Shown here: in pieces, positions 9,884 to 22,700 of the stretch | Layout of the letters: every line of letters starts with the position of its first letter | Position numbering within the stretch: position 1 is the stretch's first letter | Assembly: GCA_022414725.1 (NCBI GenBank) | Contig: CM039465.1 | Span: 1,732,593 to 1,796,592 of the forward strand | Source: Microglena sp. YARC | Lineage: Eukaryota; Chlorophyta; Chlorophyceae; Chlamydomonadales; Chlamydomonadaceae | Direction: 5' to 3' | Length of the DNA: 64,000 nt | The notes under the pieces: model-generated | The model's database searches: none | What the model saw: the letters and a program-made list of their open reading frames with translations, nothing else | Told to the model about the DNA's origin: nothing | Translations under genes and position numbers: made by a program

Positions 9884-12800
9884 TGTGGTGTGTGTGGGTG
9901 GTGTGTGGGGTGGTGTGTGGTGTGGGTGTGGTGAGAGTGGTGTGGGTTGTGCTGCAGGTGGTTGGGTGGGGGGGGGGGTATTGTCGTTGGTGTGAATATT
10001 GCTTGTGTATGTGCGGATTGTGTGCTCATTTATGTGTGTTGATGTATAAAGTTGTGTGGTGTATAGTATGTGTGTGTAGATATCAGGTTTAGGTGGCTTT
10101 AGACTTGTGGAGACGCTTGCAGAGGTCTCTAGCCGGATGTTGAAGCTATTACAGAACAGGCTCATTGTTGCTTGAGTTGTAACAGCTTGTGGTGTAATGC
10201 TGGTGTGTAATTTGCCACTGTGTATGATGTAAATGTGTTTATTGGTTTTGTTGTAAATGATGTGTGGTAACTCATAGTCAGTTGGTGTAGGACTCACTTG
10301 CGTTTTGCGACAGCTACATCGTACTCGAAGCAGTCAACCGCCATTTGGGTAGCCGGGATAAGACGACCTGATCAGCAGTCTCGGTGTGTTGCGAATAGTA
10401 GTGTTTACGCAGGGTGACGTAGCTTGCGCGCTGCATCGCGCTTGGCTGAAGAAGCTCGCTGGTATTGGTCTTAGAACGGTTCCTGCTACGATTGCAGGTG
10501 GGCGGAATATGTTTACAGCGCAGATGTACGGTGCGAGAGTGGAGACCCTGAAATTAGGGGGAGAATCGGGGGGGTGGGATGGGGTGGAGGGGGCGGTAAG
10601 GGTAGGTGAGATTGGATGTGGAGTTGTAGAAGTCGGAGGAGAGGTTGGGGCAGAGGTCTGTAAAGGTTGCATTGGGTAGAACGGGTAGAAATGTGTAATT
10701 CAGTATAGACCATCGATACACTCTCTAGGCACTAATCGTCCACTTAACTCAACTCACCGAAACTTTATTCAGGCACAATAGTTGTATGAGCAGAGGGCGA
10801 TTGAGACGCTCAGGGTGGGGGTGAGGGGGGCGGTGGGGTGAGGGTTGGGGGTGGGGGGCGTGGGGGGGGGTGGGGGGGGGAGGGTGGGGGTGGGGAAAGA
10901 ATGTATTTGTGGAGGGTGAGAAATCGCGTTGATCGTATTGGGGTTGAAGGAGGGAGTAGAAGTGGGTGGTTTTGGGTTTTTGGAGGTAGGGGAGTGACTG
11001 GTGAGGATGGGTACAAGGGGGGTCGGAGTAGACGAGGGCAATAAGAGGTGGAGTTGGCTTTGAAGGGAGGGTAGAATGGGTGTCTTTGGGTTTTGTGATG
11101 GGCGGGAGAGAATGGGTGAGGAAGGGGTTTAACGGTGGTCGGAGTGAGTGACGTGCTATCTGTAAGAATGGGTTCTGCTGCAGTTGTCGACTCCCGCTTA
11201 GATGCGGACATCACTGCTTCGCTCAACTGTTCCTGCCTTCAGGTGCGCAAGTTTATCAGCATAGGCGGTTGAGGGACGCTGAAAACGAGTGGGATGAATG
11301 TGGTGGGGAGAGGTGGGGGGGGAGTGTATAGCGAGGGAGAATGGGGGGGTGGGGGTGGGGGTTGGGGGTGGGGATGGGGTGTGGGGGGAGGTGTGAGGCG
11401 AGGGAGAAGTGGGGGGGGGTGGGGGGGGGGGGGAAGATGGGGTTGGGTCGGAGGTCAAGTTGGAGGGGAGAGAAGAAATGGGAGGGTGGGGGTGGAAGGG
11501 GGAGGTGAAGCGAGGGAGAATGGGGGGGTGGGGTGGTTGGAGGGATATGGGGGTGGGTGTGGGGAGGGTAATGATCGGATGTATACCACTTTGTGATGTC
11601 GAAGGTATGAAGGCTCGACTAGAGTCTGGTAGCCAACACAAGCCAGCACCAACACACAAACCAAATCACACAAAGTCAGCAGCAAGTATCAGACAGACGG
11701 AGATTGAGACATCAGGGGGGTGGGTGAGGGGGGGGGGGTGGGGGGGGGGGGTGAAGGAGGGGAGATGGAGGCGTTGGTTGAGGAAGTGGTAGAAGTATGG
11801 GTGGTGTTGGGTTTGGAAGGCGGGGAGAATGGGTTGGGATGGGTTGCCAAGGGGGTCGGAGTAGAGTGTAGGCTCTTAAAGGTGGAGGTTGGTGGTTTGA
11901 GGAGGGGGAGAGATGAGTGGGAGTTGGTTTGAAGGAGGGGAGGAATTGGGTGAGCGTGGGGGTTGACAAGGGGGTCGGAAATATGAGGAAGGGGACTCAA
12001 AGTGCTTAATGAATAGGTGCTGACTTTGCCACTCGTGGTCGTCGCTTAGATGCGGACTAGCATCCTGCTGTAGCTCGAGGTTCTCTTGCTATTCAGTGTT
12101 ACGGGCAGTTATCAGCAGAGCAGTTGAGACCTAGGCAGGGTAAGAATGAGTGAGGGTGTATGGTGGGGGTGTGGGTGAGTGGGGTGTGGGTGTGGTGGGA
12201 TTTTCGCGGGGGGTGGAGTGGGGGGGAGAGCGGCTGGAGGTGTGTGAGGGGAGGGGGGGTATGATTGAGATTAACATGATACTAAAGTCGGGCTCCTGTG
12301 AAGGCAGATGAACCTGTGATACCTGAGGAACACTCTGGTGTGAAGACTGAGTGGCGACGGCGGAGGCTGAAGTCTGGTAGTATGCGAGTGAAGAGGTAGT
12401 TTGCATCGTATCTGATGGGTAGAGGAGCCACGGTGATCTCACATAGCATAGCTTTCTAGCATCAAAACGCTGTTGTGCGGCCCGAAGTACGATGTTGATC
12501 GGGTTGGTATATATAGAAAATAAAGAGGAAGGAAAGAAAAAGAAAAGGCAGCTTTGAGAGCCTATGACGGAGCGGGACGGAATGGTGACGGTGATGGTTG
12601 GTGTGGGTTTGTGTGGGTGTTGGGTTGTGTGGGTAGGGGTGGGTGGGGGTATGGATTATTAAACCAGTGGCCAGTGCAAACGGCCGACTCAACTCACAAC
12701 TTTGCAGCCCAAGGTGGTTCAGCACAGGCAGTTGAGGACCAGGGCAATGGGGGATAGAGTGGGTGGGGGGATAGGTGGTGGATGTGGTGTGTGTGGTAAT

Positions 12801-13070
12801 GGGAGGAGGGTGGTGGGGGGGGAGTGTGTGTTGTGTTGTGGTGTGGTGTGGTGTAGTGTGGTGTGTGTGTGCCGTGTGTGGTTGTGGTTGAGTGTCTGGA
12901 GGAAGGGGTTGGGGTTGGGTGGGTTGGGGTATGGTGTTGGGAGATGGCTTAGGGAGTTGGATTGCGTGGTGTGGTTGGGTATGGGAGGTTGGGTTGGGGG
13001 GGAGGGGGGGGGGGGGGGGAAGGGAGGGGGGGGGGTTGTGGGGGGGGGTGGGGTATGATCATAGAACAGC
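9884..13070 (+). repeat. G/T-rich low-complexity block with 400-500 bp units
   Basis: Immediately after the LTR the + strand becomes GT- and then G-rich, with long G runs (11,400-11,450, 11,715-11,755, 12,990-13,050). Less biased islands recur between the G-rich parts: 10,785, 11,170-11,285, 11,660-11,715, 12,025-12,140 and 12,695-12,755 share motifs such as CTTAGATGCGGAC and GCAGTTGAG. This indicates a decayed tandem array. The long Pro-rich frames on the minus strand are composition artefacts. Confidence 0.65.
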
Positions 13071-14040
13071 AACCCAACACAACGTACAACTCACGAACCC
13101 AACCCACCAACTGATAGCGTAAGTATTCAGAGCAGTAGTTGGATATCTTGGCAGTGGGAGGGAAAAGAGAGCTTGAGGCAAGGTATGGTATATATCAAGG
13201 ATTGTCATAATGATGGCGGGAGCATATGAGTGCTAGGTTTAGTGGGGAATCATATTGGTTGGTTGATGGTAGGGGATGCCTGGCTTGATGCAGATTTTTT
13301 CCTCGACCCCCGTTTCGCACACACAGGGGTTTTTTACTGTCAAAGATATTATGGGTGCTCGGCAACACGTTACTCGGGGGGACTACGACACAGTGTTAGT
13401 TGGGGCATAGAAAAGCTCAAAGTCGGCATTATTTGGATGGACCATTTGCTTTGATGATCTTTCTACGGTCAATTAATGAAATATGAAGTACAGATTCTGT
13501 TCTATGTGCCTTGTTTTATGTATAATCTGATAGATGGTTTGGAGGATTGGTGTTTTTTGGATTACGCGAAGTGCTATCCCCTCACCCCCCGCCCATCCTA
13601 TGGGCCTTGGTACAGTGACGTAAATAAAATGTAATATTGAATTGTAGGGTGTCTTGGATAAGAAATTGTTAAATGAAAGTAAAATTGTGAGCTTTTGTGT
13701 GCGCAAATTAAAAAATAAATAGAAAGTTGAGGCTTATGGTACAGAAGTACAAAATAAAATAAAACGCTTGAGCGGTTTGTACTTGAAAAGAAAACAACGA
13801 GACTATGGTATTGGGATAAGTGAGAGCGGAGGACTGTGTGGCGAGATTTGGCCCGATTGTGTACCGGGCGCGGCTAGTTGTGGTAGGTCCGCTCGAAACA
13901 TAAGAGAGAGGTGGACAGACTATATGGTGGTGGCTGTGTGCTTTGTGAGGCTTCTTGCATACTGGATGGGGCCGCTATAACTTTTCCACTGGTCAGTTTT
14001 CGCAATGTTGTGGGCTTCAGATGCGTGGTGGTGTCACAGT
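13071..14040. other. AT-balanced stretch, no gene seen
   Basis: Mixed-complexity DNA. No frame shows a recognisable domain, and no repeat was matched elsewhere in the window. Confidence 0.5.
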
Positions 14041-14760
14041 CGCAATTCTGGACGATTGTAGAGGAGATGGAGGGGCGGTTGAAGGAGATGAGAGGTGCTT
14101 CTTAGTCGTAGGTGGATGACCTCTGAAATTCGCGATGATGAGAGAGGAGATAGAGAGAGAGATGAGTGGAGGTAGAAGTCTTTCCGGTTGAGTCATGGAC
14201 GTGCTGCCCAATCCGGATGATGAAAGGAGGAGATAGAGTGAGGATATGCACGTGGAGAGATGAGTGGAGGTGAACTGCTTCCAGGTTTAGGTGTTGACCC
14301 GTCCCTCCAATCCGGATGAGAAGAGGAATGAAGAGATATGGAGAGAATGATGATGAGAGTGCTTACAAGGTTTAGTGATGGACGATTCTGCCAATCCGTA
14401 TTGAAGAGAACTGAAAGCAGTAGAGGTGCTCCAGTCGTAGTGGTGACCTCTGATTGATTGAAGGACGTGATGAGATGAGTGAGAGAGCTGAGGGAGCTGC
14501 TTCACAGTTGTACGGTGTGGTGGCGTCTGCAATCCAGATTGATAGAGAGGAATGAAGGATGTCTATGAAGAGGAGGTGGGAGATACGGTTGAGAGGATGA
14601 GTAGGTGCTTCCCAGTCGTAGGTGGTGACCTCTGAAACTCATAATGATGAGAGAGGAGAGAGGAGATAGAGTGAGGAGTATGAGAATGTGATGAAAGAGT
14701 TGATTAAGAAGTGCAATGAAGTTTCTGGCTCGACCTCTGAATCCGCGGATCTTTAACAGG
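14041..14760 (+). repeat. Degenerate minisatellite, ~80-110 bp units
   Basis: About eight units share a core such as GGTGCTTCCCAGTCGTAGG, then TGGTGACCTCTGAAA and a purine-rich GATGAGAGAGGAGA part. Starts lie near 14,090, 14,185, 14,275, 14,365, 14,425, 14,505, 14,605 and 14,720. Units diverge by many indels. Confidence 0.65.
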
Positions 14761-15089
14761 AGGAAATAGAGGGATAAGTTAAGTCTAGAGTGCCTCTCTG
14801 AGTCTGAGACGTATCCAAATAGTTCAAAACAGATGGAACTCTGATATACCCATGCCAATATCCCAATGCACATATTTAACCGAGGAGCAGCTTGACTGAG
14901 TCTCGAATATGAGGTGCCTCAAAAAGTCGTAGGGGGGACCTGCAATGGCGGTGTAAGGTTGTGAATATGTGTGTCTAAGCGTACTCTCTCTTGTACTAAT
15001 CCTACCCTATAACCAAACTGCAATCATAGCATACTCAAGCTCCGAACCTTCCGAGTGCTGTGTTAGGTTTATCCAAATCTTTCACATCC

Positions 15090-15780
15090 ACTAGTGAGTG
15101 TGTATAGTGTAGTAGTGTGTTGTGGTGGTTGTCTGTCCTTGTATGTTTGTAGTGTCGTGTAGTGATCAGTGTGTGTGTGTCGTGATGATGCTCCAGTCTG
15201 GAGGCTGTCGTGGTAGTTATTGATGTAGTGTGGTTGTGTGGTCAGTGTGTTTGGTACTTGTTGTAGGTTGCTGGGTGTTGGTGTTAGGTGTCGTTGGTAG
15301 TGTCGTGGTGTATGATCATGGTATTAATTTGTCGTGTGTTAGTGATGGTGTAGTTGTATTAGATGTAGTTTGTCTGTGTTTTGTGATGTTTGTTGTAATC
15401 TGTGTGATGTAGTGTTGTGTAGATTTTGTAGTGCTGTTGTTGTGTGGTGTCGTGTGTGTAGTGGTGTAGTATAGTTTGCGTGTATTCTATCGGTGTTGAT
15501 CGAGGTTTGTGCTATTTCTGTTTGTGTATTGTGGACTTAGTGGTGATGGTTTTGGATTTGTTTTAGTTTGTGTGTTGTTGGGTATGTGTTGTTGTTGGAT
15601 TTGTGGTCGTGGTAGGTGTCTGTATGGAAGTACTGGTATGAATCTTATGTTCGTGTGGTGTTGGTTTGGTGTGGTGTTAGGTAGTGGTCGTTTGTGGTAG
15701 GTGTGTTGTAATTGTTGTTGGACTGTGGATGTTGTGGTAGATGTGGTGTGGTGTTTAGAGTTTGGACCGTGTGTGACTTG
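15090..15780 (+). repeat. GT-rich low-complexity stretch
   Basis: Irregular GTGTAGT/GTTGTG-rich DNA. Open frames here contain only the residues dictated by that composition. Confidence 0.55.
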
Positions 15781-16790
15781 TGGGTGGTCCGTGATGCAGG
15801 ATCCTGTAGCGTGAATGTTTGTGTAGTTCGGTTGTCCGAAGTGAGACACTGTCAATCCGAGTAATTGACGAAGAGAGTGTCTGTCCATGATATATGGCAC
15901 TCCCATGCATCATCTGGGTTTAACAAGTCATATTCTAGCGTAGGAGTCTGTGTGACGACTGCACTGTCACATTTTGTGTAATCATGCACTTAACATGTTT
16001 CATAGAAAATACAGCCTTGTAAATTATGTCAATAACATATATATGGTCTTTAGCATCTCACATTTCACTCCTCATGAAACGCCGGGCCGAAAACACTGCC
16101 TTTCACTCATGGCTGCACCTTCACATGTAATAATCAAGCCATCTGGGCAATGCTCATCAAGATGCCCTCTACTTCCAGATTCGGCTGTCCTTATGTTTTT
16201 TATTCAAACTAAGACACTGGGAACACCTACATTGCGAAGCTCCCGTCGGAGCTCGTTGATGTAACTCTTCGAACGCACTTTATCATAGTCCAGACTCGTC
16301 CTTCAGATTTGCAGATCTCCATTTCGTAACCTGCACCCCCTTGCCTCTGGCCTCGGATGACTAGACACTTGCTCTCACTCTTGAAAATGCAGTAATGAGA
16401 TAACTATGCTCATCGTTACATTTTTGCACGAATGGCCTGGATTGGTGCGCAATCTTCAAAATCGATGGAGTGGGCGGAAAGGGATAAGAACCACGTCCTG
16501 CCAAATGTTTGACCTTAGCTTGCTACAGCCGCGAATTCTGCACACTAGATCATCCGACACATTGATGTCGCCAACGAAAATCAAGACGATGGCTATGCGA
16601 TGGAGCATCGATAAAGATTGGTCGAGAGTAGGGAAACCACGCCATGCTAGTCACTTCCTGCTGCATACGAACAACCCACACTGCCCAGTAGTATCCAGCA
16701 GAAGCTACTCACCATGGTAACTTACCCACGCTTAGGGGTACAAATCCTATCGTTCTAACGTTTCCCGACCATCCATGCCCCACGCTAGCA
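15781..16790. other. Unassigned, normal-complexity stretch
   Basis: On the minus strand around 16,220-16,400 a phrase reading SLDYDKVRSKSYINELRREL looks protein-like (charged, helical), but it has no long continuous frame and I recognise no family. It may be a fragment of a decayed gene or element. Confidence 0.3.
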
Positions 16791-16794
16791 TTAC

Positions 16795-17400
16795 GTTCGC
16801 CACCTCAAAAGCCAACCCAACTTATACTATGCATACTTTCCCCCATACATAACCAAGCCCGAAACGTATCAAAGCATACGTTCCCCAGCTCAAGCCAACT
16901 CCCCAACGTACGCCGGCATACGTTCGCCCACCTCAAAGCCAACCCAAACGATATGAATAGAATACTTCGCTCCACCGGCATAACACACCCGTACGTTATG
17001 CTATGTACGTCCCCCCACCTCGAAACCAGCCCCAAACTACGCCTACATTACGTCTCCCACGTAAACCAGCCCAAACCTACCTGATACTTATCCCACCTTA
17101 ACCAAACCCATACGATGCACAGCATACGTTCGCCCCACCCGAGACCACCACCAAACGTATGCATAGCATACGTTCGCCCCACCTTGAAACCAGCCCAAAC
17201 GATGCATACATACTGTTTCGCGCCCACCTCTACCAGCCCAAACTACGCATAGACATACTTCGCCCCACCTCATGTACCAGCCCAAACCTAGCAAGGCAAC
17301 GTTCAACCCCCCTTAAACCAGCCCCAAACTCGCTAGCTACGTCGTCCAACGGATACCAACCCAATATGCATTCGAACTTCGCCCACTCCACATCCCAAAC
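16795..17400 (+). repeat. ~55-60 bp minisatellite
   Basis: Ten or so units containing a variant of CGTTCGCCCCACCTCAAA, then CCAGCCCAAACGATGCATA. Spacing about 55-62 bases with many substitutions. Confidence 0.7.
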
Positions 17401-17578
17401 GTGAATGCATACCACGGCTCCATGTCTCATAGTTTTGGCGCTGCCATGCGTAAAGTGGCCGCCATGCTGCCTAGGCGTTGGGGGGCCCTGCAAGCTCAAG
17501 TCTTGTCTGAAGGGGGGCCCTCCATAAGCTGTGTAGGAAGAGCACTGCCATGGAGTTCAGTTGAATCTCTCTCTATTT

Positions 17579-18578
17579 NNNNNNNNNNNNNNNNNNNNNN
17601 NNNNNNNNNNNNNNNNNNNNNNNNNNNNNNNNNNNNNNNNNNNNNNNNNNNNNNNNNNNNNNNNNNNNNNNNNNNNNNNNNNNNNNNNNNNNNNNNNNNN
17701 NNNNNNNNNNNNNNNNNNNNNNNNNNNNNNNNNNNNNNNNNNNNNNNNNNNNNNNNNNNNNNNNNNNNNNNNNNNNNNNNNNNNNNNNNNNNNNNNNNNN
17801 NNNNNNNNNNNNNNNNNNNNNNNNNNNNNNNNNNNNNNNNNNNNNNNNNNNNNNNNNNNNNNNNNNNNNNNNNNNNNNNNNNNNNNNNNNNNNNNNNNNN
17901 NNNNNNNNNNNNNNNNNNNNNNNNNNNNNNNNNNNNNNNNNNNNNNNNNNNNNNNNNNNNNNNNNNNNNNNNNNNNNNNNNNNNNNNNNNNNNNNNNNNN
18001 NNNNNNNNNNNNNNNNNNNNNNNNNNNNNNNNNNNNNNNNNNNNNNNNNNNNNNNNNNNNNNNNNNNNNNNNNNNNNNNNNNNNNNNNNNNNNNNNNNNN
18101 NNNNNNNNNNNNNNNNNNNNNNNNNNNNNNNNNNNNNNNNNNNNNNNNNNNNNNNNNNNNNNNNNNNNNNNNNNNNNNNNNNNNNNNNNNNNNNNNNNNN
18201 NNNNNNNNNNNNNNNNNNNNNNNNNNNNNNNNNNNNNNNNNNNNNNNNNNNNNNNNNNNNNNNNNNNNNNNNNNNNNNNNNNNNNNNNNNNNNNNNNNNN
18301 NNNNNNNNNNNNNNNNNNNNNNNNNNNNNNNNNNNNNNNNNNNNNNNNNNNNNNNNNNNNNNNNNNNNNNNNNNNNNNNNNNNNNNNNNNNNNNNNNNNN
18401 NNNNNNNNNNNNNNNNNNNNNNNNNNNNNNNNNNNNNNNNNNNNNNNNNNNNNNNNNNNNNNNNNNNNNNNNNNNNNNNNNNNNNNNNNNNNNNNNNNNN
18501 NNNNNNNNNNNNNNNNNNNNNNNNNNNNNNNNNNNNNNNNNNNNNNNNNNNNNNNNNNNNNNNNNNNNNNNNNNNNNN
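17579..18578. other. Assembly gap, 1,000 N
   Basis: Exactly 1,000 ambiguous bases, the usual size of a placeholder for an unknown distance. Frames that run through it are not real. Confidence 0.98.
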
Positions 18579-19767
18579 AGTAACGATGGTACTCCGCGCT
18601 GGTTCTCTCTGGCTCCAGAAAAACAGATATGGGCGCCTACGGGGGGGGGGGGGCTGTCGGAGTGACTTACAAATGCCATAACAAGTGAAGGAGATTGTTC
18701 ATTGATTTGAATTGCTAACATGGTTCCATTTTCAGCAAGCTATGGGCAGAACTTCGTTGTAAAGCGGTGTACTTTCGAACGCTTGAGAGGCATGTGGGTT
18801 TCCTGGCTTTTCTCAGCCAGCATTTGCTTTACTTAAGGTCACTTCGGTCTGGCTACTAAAGTCCACTAAGCGGCCTAGCAAGTATTAAATCGCTACCTCG
18901 ATTGTGATGAGATCACATGGTTATTAATATCAAAGCTTAGGCGAGACTACTTTGGTGAACAGTGTAACTAGAAATTTAACGATATCAATAAGACACTATT
19001 TGCAGAACCTTGGTATTTCCTAGCTCCTTGAGTTTATGAGACTTAACCAAAGCATATACCCCTTTGCAAAGTATTGTTGTGGCCACGCTTTCTTGGGACT
19101 TGCACTTTATTAGGGATAATTTGCCACTATATCTTGGCAATACTTTAAGGCGCATACGGTATGCATGGCCATGTTCTATCGACCCCGGCTGCCAGGGGAA
19201 ATTGCCTACCCCCTATACATCAGACCTGAGATGGGGTGTGCCCGTGGCTTAGGAGGTCGAGTTTGGTGGTTGGTGCTTGTGACAGCATGGCGTTGACGTC
19301 AAGGCGTATCTGATGCGGTCCAGCTGTCAGATCCCCGGCGCTGTTTTAGCAACGAACAACAGCTTCTTGGTCCAATTGCTGCGCAAACAATCGAATGGCT
19401 GTGTTGGTATTCCAAACACACGTGCATTTGAACCTGTACATTGAAATTGTTAATAAAAAAACAGCCCTGTACTACAGGCCTACCGTGAATTCGTGCAATA
19501 CAGGCCTGTACCCTATAACTTCCCGTGCCAGAACCCAACGCTCCGAGGCGCCGCGCACGCCCATTTCGCGCCCATCCACTCTTTTCTTCGCGACCGTAAA
19601 CCGCTGGTGCCAGCTTGCAAATTCTAAATTTGCAGCGGGGTCCGAGGCACAGGCTAGGGTCACGCGAGGGGACCTACGCCATGCTGACACCGTGTTCTTC
19701 CCTCACGAATTCGGACTGTGACTCTGTTATGAACGTACAAGCCTTGAGACTTCCCTGCTAGTCTCAC
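18579..19767. other. Upstream region of the lyase gene, nothing assigned
   Basis: No exon, promoter motif or repeat could be supported. It could hold the 5' exons and promoter of the selenocysteine-lyase-type gene, part of which may lie in the adjacent gap. Confidence 0.4.
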
Positions 19768-22700
19768 GTGCCACATGCAATATACTACGAATCTCCAATC
19801 AGTTCCCACAAGCGCTTTCCAAATTTCCTTAAGCATTCCACTCTTGCCCAAGCTCGACGTGAGGCCCAGAAGCAGACCCTAATTGACCAAAAACCATGGG
19901 ACTGGAGAGCCTCTCCCCACACATGTCCCAAGCATGGCTGTATTTACTTAGACTACAAGCAACCACCCCTGGTTTTCCCAGAAGTTGCTGAAGCCATGGC
20001 AGCCCTACATCCTGAGCAGCACTTTGGGAATCCCTCCAGGTGAAGAGCTCTGTGCTTTTCTTGTTCATTGATGTTCAATCCCAGTCCCACTTGACTCCCG
20101 ACAAGCCGCATGCACATTGGGAATCCCTCCTTGGTGAAGAGCTCAGTGGCCATTCTTGTTAATTGTAGTTCATAAAGTCTCTCAACTTTGTGTCAGGACC
20201 GCGGGCACTCGATTTGGAGTCCAATAGGGCACCAGGAAGGGCTAGGGTTGATTGTATGTATGTTCCAGTACAGTTCATCATCATTATCGTCATTGTTTAT
20301 TCTACGAGCAGCAGCTTCTAGGCAGCTGCCCCTGACTGGCTAGAACCCACCGAAACACACGCGGGCTGGCTCAAGGGAGCTCCATAGAAGCTGCCAAATA
20401 AATCTGAAAATATAATTTATGTTTGCTTATGTAATAAACACCATTGTTGCAAGTTATCTTCTTTGCAGTGTGTGCTTTGAATTTGTAAGCCTATAGAAAG
20501 CGCTCGTGTGTCAAATTCTGAGCATGTTTTCTGTATGTGTATGATTGCTCAATAGCATATTATCGCTGTTCTGCAAAGCTGGTGTGTGTCTTTGGAACGG
20601 GCTCAAGCAGCGCCAGCTCTGATGTGGTCTCGCCTTTTAAAAAATGGCGAAAAAACTAAAATATTGAATGTTAGGGTTGGGCGCTATATCATATATGATG
20701 TTGACCAAGGGCGAGTTATGGTATCATGATATCAAAATATTGATACAAATTGCATCATATGATATTGTACATAAATGGTAACTTTAGCCTAGCGTCAGCC
20801 TGCCGGCATCAAGCATGAAATCATGTTGTTCCTCTACTAAATATTGAATGATGGTGATCACTCCCCACTTGCAGTGTTTTTTATTTCAGATTTCTGTAGG
20901 TTGAGTAGCTACTTGGGGCTACTCAATCCCTGATTTCAGATAGTTGCGTAGCCGTCGGCATGGCGGAGCGTGAAGCGCGGAGCCTGGGGGTGTCGGGGGA
21001 CAGCGCGTCCCGATATGGGGGTGTCCAGGGATGTAGCATTCTACGGCAATGGCGACGGAATGGCACGCGTTTCGTCGTCGAAAAATGAAACACGCCACAC
21101 TTGCCCTTAGTTCTTGTTGTGGCATATCTACGGATGCAACTGCAAAGCTGGTGTGTCTGGACAGGCTTAAGCAGCAGCCCTGATCAGCTTCTCCATGGGC
21201 CGTTTAAAAGATGTGCTAAAACAGTAAATGTGTATGTAAGATGATCAACCTACTTGGAGACTGACCACTCCCATCGCACTTTGTCCTGACTTCCTGTAGT
21301 GGTCATATCTCCATCCCCATGCGCAAAAAAATACCGAAATGTGAACGTGACTGATCACCCCCATTGTTCCTGTAGTGGTCACATCTTTGGACGCAACTGC
21401 AAAGCTGTGTTGTGGATCTTGGACGGCTAAGTAGCGGCTCTGATTGGCTCTCGTCCCCCAACGATGTGTACTCACCTTGGCGGTACAGAGGCAACAACTG
21501 GCCATATGGGGTCTCTGTGGCAATAGCAGCTTCGGCAGGATATCACACCCTGTAGTTGTGACACAGCGAAGCACCATTTGATGCATTCCTGCAACCACAT
21601 GTGGAGTCCTGCAAATGGCAATGGCTATAACACAATACGGAAGGACCCCCGACCTGTCACCCAAATTACACAATCACTACCTATACCAACGCTACATGCG
21701 CCAGTGCTGGAGTTCCTCAAGCACATGGATCAATAGGTAGGTCCTGCTGTTGCCTGGCATTTGGAGTTCCTCACGGTAACAAGGTTGAGGTTTGGCCTTG
21801 GTACGGGTTTTTGGTATGATTATGGTTTTGTTTCGGTTTGGTTCTATGGCTATAGCAGCTTCTGAAGGATGATGTGTATCGCATTCTCATGTTGTGACGT
21901 CGCAAATTGAACAATCCGCAGGCAGTTCGCTGGAAGCATCTCAAAGCACTTGATCACTAATGGTGAGATCCTTTGCGTGCCTGCTTTGGTAGGTGTGGTA
22001 TTGGTTAGGTATGGTTTTAGTATGTTTTGGTATGGTTAAAGTTTGGTATGGGTTTGGTGGGGTTATGGTATGATTTGGTGATGTTTTTGTTTGGTATAGT
22101 TTGGTGGTTGGTATGGTTTGGTATGGTTTGGTGTTGGGTTTTGTTTGGTTTGGTTTTTGGTTTGGTTTGTTTGGTTTGGTTGGTTTGGTTTGTTTGTTTG
22201 TTTGGTTTGGTTTGGTTTGGTTTTGGTTTGTCTATGGTATGTTGATGGGTTCGGTTTGGTATGGTATTGTTTAGGTATGGTAATGGTTTCTCATTACTAT
22301 AGATATATTTTGGTGTAGTTTGGTATGATTTGGTATAGTTTCAGTATGGCGTTGGTATGGTACAGATTGGTATGGGTTTGGTTTTTGTATGGTTTTGTTA
22401 TTTGTTTTGTGTGGTATGTTTTGGTAATGGTGTGGTAGAGTTTGGTATGGTGAGGTTTTTTTTTTTTTTTTTTTTAGTTTGGTTTTTGGGATTATTGGAT
22501 TTGGGTTTGGTTTGGTTTGGTATGGTGTGTTTTGGTATGTTATTAAGATTTGTGTGATATGTTTTTTGGTACGGTAAGGTTGTTGTTATGGTGCAGTATA
22601 CCAATTCGAACATCTGAATCAGATGTCCAGTTGGGTATACTGTCGATTATAACATAACGTGATTCCCATCAAGGCGTTACCCAGAGGTCCGGTTGCAAGG

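Noticed and set aside
10769..13072. Pro-rich proteins on the minus strand
   Set aside because: Produced by G-rich low-complexity DNA; no start context, domain or codon pattern.
16220..16400. Host gene on the minus strand
   Set aside because: One protein-like phrase only, with stops in every frame around it and no splice-consistent neighbours.
17401..18721. Long frames on both strands across 17,579-18,578
   Set aside because: They run through 1,000 N and carry no information.
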